A DNA stretch of 64,000 nucleotides from Bailinhaonella thermotolerans. GTDB taxonomy: Bacteria; Actinomycetota; Actinomycetes; Streptosporangiales; Streptosporangiaceae. The notes beneath the pieces were generated by a model. It was not told the origin of the DNA. It made no database searches and worked only from the letters and a program-made list of their open reading frames with translations. The DNA is taken from contig NZ_QZEY01000003.1 in the NCBI RefSeq assembly GCF_003594875.1, positions 124,001 to 188,000 on the forward strand, read 5' to 3'. Shown here in pieces: positions 60,335 through 64,000 of this stretch. Each line of letters starts with the position of its first letter. Position 1 is the stretch's first letter. Position numbers and translations under genes: made by a program.

Positions 60335-60867
60335 GCGACGACGGCGAAGTCGCGCGCCGCGCCGTCGAGCGCGCCACCGCGTGCCCCGGCGTCGCGGGGA
60401 TGTCGCGCGGCATGTTCGGGGTGGCCGCGACGTACCTGCCCGGCGGCACGGTGGACGGTGTCATGGTCCGGGACGACGAGGTGGAGGTCCACATCGTCGC
60501 CAGGCCGGAGCGGCCGCTGCCGGAGATCGCGGAGGACGTGCGCGCGGCGGTGGCCAAGGAGATCCCCGGCCGCCCCGTCCACGTCTACGTCGAGGACATC
60601 GAGCCCGGCGGCGACGGCGCGGAGCCCGGCCGCGGCGGCACCGAGCCCGGCCGCGGGAGCGCCGGGTCCGCCCGGAGCGGCGCCGAGTCCGGCCGGAGCG
60701 GCGCCGAGTCCGGCCGGAGCGGCGCCGAGTCCCGGGGCGGTGGCGCCGACGCCCGGGGCCGCGAGGCCGAGCCCGGCAGCCGCGACGCCGGGTCCGGTGG
60801 CGGCTCGTCCGCCGCCCGGGCGGGGCGCGAGGCCGGCGAGGGCGGAGCCCGCAAGGCGCGGACATGA
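60331..60867 (+). CDS. Asp23-like protein with repeat tail
   Basis: A 178-aa protein overlapping the previous gene (ATGA). Residues 1-95 are a short Asp23-like domain (DDEVEVHIVARPERPLPEIA). The rest is a low-complexity tail with a 21-bp DNA repeat giving GRSGAES units (about 112-135), then GARGREAEPGSRDAG-like sequence. The tail may be a flexible linker at the membrane or cell surface. Confidence 0.8.
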   Translation: MSDDGEVARRAVERATACPGVAGMSRGMFGVAATYLPGGTVDGVMVRDDEVEVHIVARPERPLPEIAEDVRAAVAKEIPGRPVHVYVEDIEPGGDGAEPGRGGTEPGRGSAGSARSGAESGRSGAESGRSGAESRGGGADARGREAEPGSRDAGSGGGSSAARAGREAGEGGARKART

Positions 60868-60963
60868 GCGGAGTTCTCGCGACGGGGGTCTGACAAAACG
60901 GGGGTCTGAGACAAGGGGCCCGGCGCCCGGGGGACCGGGTTCGGGGCCCGAGGGGGGAGCATC

Positions 60964-61152
60964 ATGAACGTCTCACTGTGGCCGATGGTCGGCCTCGGAT
61001 TCGGAGTCGCGCTCGGTCTGGGCGGGGCGATCGGCGGGGTCGGCGGCTTCGTGGCCGTGCTGATCTTCGGCGTGCTGGGATTCCTCGCCGGCCGGGTGGC
61101 CGAAGGCGAGCTCGACCTGGGCGCCCTGTTCCAGAAGCGGAGCACGCAATGA
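60964..61152 (+). CDS. DUF2273-like small membrane protein
   Basis: A 62-aa two-helix membrane protein (WPMVGLGFGVALGLGGAIGG; FVAVLIFGVLGFLAG). GGGGGAG lies before the ATG. In Asp23 operons a DUF2273 protein helps anchor the complex; it overlaps the next gene by ATGA. Confidence 0.8.
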   Translation: MNVSLWPMVGLGFGVALGLGGAIGGVGGFVAVLIFGVLGFLAGRVAEGELDLGALFQKRSTQ

Positions 61153-61490
61153 CCCTGCCGCCCGAAGAGCGGGGCCGGACCCGGGTCGGCGAGAACGTCG
61201 TCGCCCGGGTCGCCGCCCGCGCCGCCACGGAAGTCGATCACGCGAGCGGCCTGGACCAGCGCGTGATCAGGCTCGGCTCCGGCCACGACCGCGACGCCAA
61301 GGCCGCGGCCTCGGTCACCGGCGACGTCGCGGTGCTCCGGCTCCACATCGCCGTCGACTACCCCTCCCCGGTGTGCCAGGTGGCCGACGCCGTACGACGT
61401 CACGTCACGCGCCGCGTCCACGGCCTCACCGGGCTCCGCGTGGAGCACGTGGACGTGGACGTGGACCGATTCACGAGGGAGCAGTCATGA
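61149..61490 (+). CDS. short Asp23/Gls24 family protein
   Basis: A 113-aa Asp23-like protein (VAVLRLHIAVDYPSPVCQVA; HVTRRVHGLTGLRVEHVDVD). It overlaps both neighbours by ATGA, so the four genes 60964-62104 are translationally coupled. Confidence 0.85.
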   Translation: MTLPPEERGRTRVGENVVARVAARAATEVDHASGLDQRVIRLGSGHDRDAKAAASVTGDVAVLRLHIAVDYPSPVCQVADAVRRHVTRRVHGLTGLRVEHVDVDVDRFTREQS

Positions 61491-62104
61491 CCTCGGTCCC
61501 CGCGCCCGGCGCCCACGTCAGCGCGCCGGCCCAGTCCGGCGCCCCCGGCAGCCGCGGCACCCGCGCCTTCCGGCCGCGCCGCATGATCACCTCGATGATC
61601 GTGGCCCTGCTGCTGACCGCCGCCGCGGTCCTGGGCCTGGTGGAGGTCCTGTCCGCGCTGTTCGGCCGGCCCGTGAACGTCCTGCCCGTACGGCAGGGCG
61701 CGAACTGGCTCCGGTCCACCCCGTGGAACGACCCCGCGGTGATCACGACCGGCGTGGTGCTGGCCCTGCTGGGCCTGCTGCTCCTGGCCCTGGCGCTGCT
61801 GCCCGGCCGTACCCGGATGGTGCCGCTGGTCAGCGACGACCCGGACCTCATCCTGGGCGCAACGCCGCGCAGCGTGAACCAGATGCTCGGCGTCGCCGCG
61901 CGCGACGTGAGCGGCGTCAGCTCCGCCCGGACCCGCGTCCGCGGCAAGAAGGTCCGGGTCGACGTGGACACAAGCGTCCAGGACACGGACGACCTGCGGA
62001 ACCGCGTGACCGAGGCGGTGGAGGCGCGCCTCGCCAACCTTCAGCCCCTCCAGAAGCACCGAGTGAAGGTCAACATCCGCCGGCACGGCGGAAGACTGCG
62101 CTGA
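61487..62104 (+). CDS. DUF6286-type membrane protein
   Basis: A 205-aa protein with two helices (MIVALLLTAAAVLGLVEVL; VVLALLGLLLLALALL) and a C-terminal domain (KKVRVDVDTSVQDTDDLRNR) resembling AmaP/DUF6286 proteins of actinomycete Asp23 loci. Confidence 0.8.
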   Translation: MTSVPAPGAHVSAPAQSGAPGSRGTRAFRPRRMITSMIVALLLTAAAVLGLVEVLSALFGRPVNVLPVRQGANWLRSTPWNDPAVITTGVVLALLGLLLLALALLPGRTRMVPLVSDDPDLILGATPRSVNQMLGVAARDVSGVSSARTRVRGKKVRVDVDTSVQDTDDLRNRVTEAVEARLANLQPLQKHRVKVNIRRHGGRLR

Positions 62105-62112
62105 GGGCGACC

Positions 62113-62685
62113 ATGAACCGTCACAAGTCCCACATCAACCGAACGGCCCTGACCCTGGTCGGCCTGGTGCTCCTGGCCGCCGGCGCGCTGGCCCTGGCCA
62201 AGGCGCTGGGCGCCTTCGGCCGCCGGACCGGCCACCTCATGACCCCGGCCATGGAACGCTTCGCGGCCCAGCACCAATGGTTCTGGTGGGCGGTGGCGGC
62301 CGGCCTCCTGGTCCTCGTGGTCCTGGGGCTGAGCTGGCTCCTGGCCCAGGGCGGCTCCGACCGGGTCCGCGGCGGCCTCCACCTGGCCGACGGCCCCGAC
62401 GGCGTGACCCGCATGAACGCCGGCGCCGCCACCGACGCCGTGACCTCCGAGCTCAAGGCCCTCCCCGGGGTCCAGGACGCCCACACCACCCTGGCCGGCA
62501 CCCCCGACAAGCCCTACCTCCGCGTCAACGTCACCATCGACGAGTCCACCGACGTGGCCTCCTTCCGCACCCGCCTGCGCAACCACGTCATAGCCCGCCT
62601 CCGCACCGCCCTGGAACTGGACCACCTCCAGTCCCTGGTCCGCCTCCGCCTGGCCAACACCCCCAAACCCCGCGACCTGGCCTGA
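62113..62685 (+). CDS. amaP: AmaP-like membrane anchor
   Basis: A 190-aa AmaP-type protein: two helices (ALTLVGLVLLAAGALALAKA; WAVAAGLLVLVVLGLSWLLA) then an AmaP soluble domain (GVQDAHTTLAGTPDKPYLRV). It is the last gene of the operon and should anchor Asp23 at the membrane. Confidence 0.85.
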   Translation: MNRHKSHINRTALTLVGLVLLAAGALALAKALGAFGRRTGHLMTPAMERFAAQHQWFWWAVAAGLLVLVVLGLSWLLAQGGSDRVRGGLHLADGPDGVTRMNAGAATDAVTSELKALPGVQDAHTTLAGTPDKPYLRVNVTIDESTDVASFRTRLRNHVIARLRTALELDHLQSLVRLRLANTPKPRDLA

Positions 62686-62710
62686 CCTCTCTGGGCGACG
62701 TTGGAGACGA

Positions 62711-63853
62711 TCAGTCGTCGCCCAGGCCTGGGATGACGTAGAAGGACGTGAGATGCCTGAGAGAACGACGAGTCCCACGGATCTCCAGGTCGCCGGTGGC
62801 TGTGACCTGAAGACCTGACTCGTGCGCGCGAAGAGCCATCGTGTAGTCGGCCTCGCCTAGTTCGATCCGCACGCGTCGCGCTTGCCCGGTGTCGTCGTCC
62901 ACACCCTGGATGACCGCCTCGCCCGGCCCCAGCTTCCCTTCGCGGAACAACCGGACGACCAGGCCTGTCACGGTCACTGCGGGCCTGGACTTCCTCGTTC
63001 GCAGGAAATCGGCGGCCTCGGAGAGGATCCGTTGCTGACCCGGGGTGATCCGGAGGCCTCTGGGCTCTTGAGCTCCGCGGGCCAGGGGAGATTGGGAGAA
63101 GCGGATCTGGTAGGCGTCCCGATCGGGGCCGCCGAGCAGACTGAGCGCTTCCAGTTCGGTCGCGTTGGCGTTGCTCTCATCCGGATGCCCGAACGATGAG
63201 ATGGGCTTCCTCCCGTCACTGACGTCGTCGGCCAGTCGCTTCGCCGTTTCCGCGACGGCGAGCATCCTGCTGGCGACCTTGCGTCCGAAGGGCTGCGATG
63301 GAACGTCGAGTAGAGGGATCTGATCCGCGAGGGCGTCACCGAACTCGTCTGTGCCCGACTCGGCCAAAGGCAGTGCCAGCGATAGGACGAAGCTTCCGGG
63401 GTGGGCGGATACGCGCGTTCGCGCCGCATACGACTCGGCCCGTTGTGGGAGCCGTGATGGCAGCACGAGAACCTCATTGTCCAAGGCCGCGGCAGAGGCG
63501 ATGACATAAGAGCGCAGCGCGGAGATCGCCGCGTGGGCCAGGAGCAAGGGGGCTTCTCCCGGTGGCGCGTCAGGCGTCAGTCGTACAGAGACGTTGTCGG
63601 CACCCCCGAACCGGATGTCCGAGACCACCTCGTCGGGCAGTCGTTCCTCCAGATACGCGACAGCCCTGATCGCCTCATTTATTCGCTCCGCGTAGTCGCG
63701 GACGTTCTCACTCGCCGGAAGTACGACGCGAATCTGCTGGTCTTGCGCATCCGGACCGGGGCGCCAGAGCGTCGTCCGGCCGTCATCATCCTCCAGGTCC
63801 CAACCGGCGCCTCGCAGGTATCCGGTAAAGGTGGCCAGCCCGGGGACTGCCAT
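62711..63853 (-). CDS. unrecognised 380-aa protein
   Basis: I do not recognise a family. It is soluble and mixed alpha/beta: VPGLATFTGYLRGAGWDLED at the start, ASALRSYV and ARTRVSAHPGSFVLSLALPL, then a C-terminal part (GLVVRLFREGKLGPGEAVIQ and RRVRIELGEADYTMALRAHE) that looks like a small beta-barrel. Codon use is less GC-biased than neighbours (ACT, TTG, CTT, TCG), suggesting recent transfer. The ATG at 63853 has GGGGAGG upstream; a GTG at 63889 would overlap the upstream gene by GTGA. Confidence 0.7.
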   Translation of the reverse strand: MAVPGLATFTGYLRGAGWDLEDDDGRTTLWRPGPDAQDQQIRVVLPASENVRDYAERINEAIRAVAYLEERLPDEVVSDIRFGGADNVSVRLTPDAPPGEAPLLLAHAAISALRSYVIASAAALDNEVLVLPSRLPQRAESYAARTRVSAHPGSFVLSLALPLAESGTDEFGDALADQIPLLDVPSQPFGRKVASRMLAVAETAKRLADDVSDGRKPISSFGHPDESNANATELEALSLLGGPDRDAYQIRFSQSPLARGAQEPRGLRITPGQQRILSEAADFLRTRKSRPAVTVTGLVVRLFREGKLGPGEAVIQGVDDDTGQARRVRIELGEADYTMALRAHESGLQVTATGDLEIRGTRRSLRHLTSFYVIPGLGDD

Positions 63854-63885
63854 AAGGTCCTCCCCAGCAGTGTTGCCCAAGGTAG

Positions 63886-64000
63886 TCACGCTATCTCCCA
63901 CGCGTCCACGAGCGGCACCGGTGTGGACCTGCGGACTCCGTGTTTCTCCAGCATGCGCCGGAGCCCGTCGGGGTCCAGGGTGTTCGCCGCGGGCAAGCGC
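63886..64000 (-). CDS. C-terminal end of a gene, partial
   Basis: The reading frame from the right edge gives RLPAANTLDPDGLRRMLEKH then GVRRSTPVPLVDAWEIA and stops at 63886-63888. It is one of two linked leftward genes with the 62711 gene. Too short to identify. Confidence 0.65.
   Translation of the reverse strand, partial: RLPAANTLDPDGLRRMLEKHGVRRSTPVPLVDAWEIA

Overview
The window is about 73% GC by eye. Third codon positions are almost always G or C, GTG starts are frequent, and several genes appear to be leaderless. The content is that of a filamentous actinomycete: an XPB-type helicase and its partner, DUF3027, DUF2530, mycothiol-dependent maleylpyruvate-isomerase-like proteins, and an AmaP/Asp23 operon. 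I infer a Thermomonosporaceae or Streptosporangiaceae member (Actinomadura-like); the genus cannot be fixed from sequence alone.

Layout. 0.3-24 kb looks like core chromosome with insertions: XPB helicase, acyl-CoA ligase, a hyaluronan-synthase-like glycosyltransferase with a short UDP-sugar dehydrogenase, an MFS pump, the XPB-partner protein, a HAAS-like membrane protein, TetR, HAD phosphatase, cold-shock protein, MFS, DUF3027, a sacsin/HSP90-like ATPase, DUF2530, a His-rich DUF4396 membrane protein with a CsoR-type operator, and an NCS2 purine permease. 23.5-39.2 kb is dense in efflux genes: five MFS transporters, most beside a MarR or TetR regulator with visible operators, plus GNAT, a secreted beta-propeller-like protein, an NAD-dependent oxidoreductase, an aldo/keto reductase and ThpR. 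39.3-53.7 kb carries LhgO, an SDR epimerase, a possible SOS-controlled small gene, a giant zinc-ribbon membrane protein, an FGGY kinase, a pair of dynamin-like/Era-like GTPases, an arsR-DinB-SRPBCC operon, and an HTH-methyltransferase fusion overlapping a GNAT gene. 53.7-62.7 kb holds an MFS, an M20 amidohydrolase, small membrane proteins, a 7TM-like protein overlapped by a maleylpyruvate-isomerase-like gene, and an alkaline-shock (Asp23/AmaP) operon. The right edge has an unrecognised gene coupled to the end of another.

The most striking non-gene structure is a set of tandem repeats in which the last few codons of a gene plus its TGA stop are reiterated into the 3' flank. It occurs at six genes in the window; the largest is a 17-bp unit repeated about 23 times. 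A second theme is a family of perfect intergenic palindromes ending in GATC-containing arms at gene ends, probably terminators without U-tracts. The strongest candidates for an undescribed system are the operator-linked His-rich DUF4396 protein, the HasAB-like pair with a truncated dehydrogenase, and the HTH-methyltransferase whose start lies under a 24-bp perfect palindrome.
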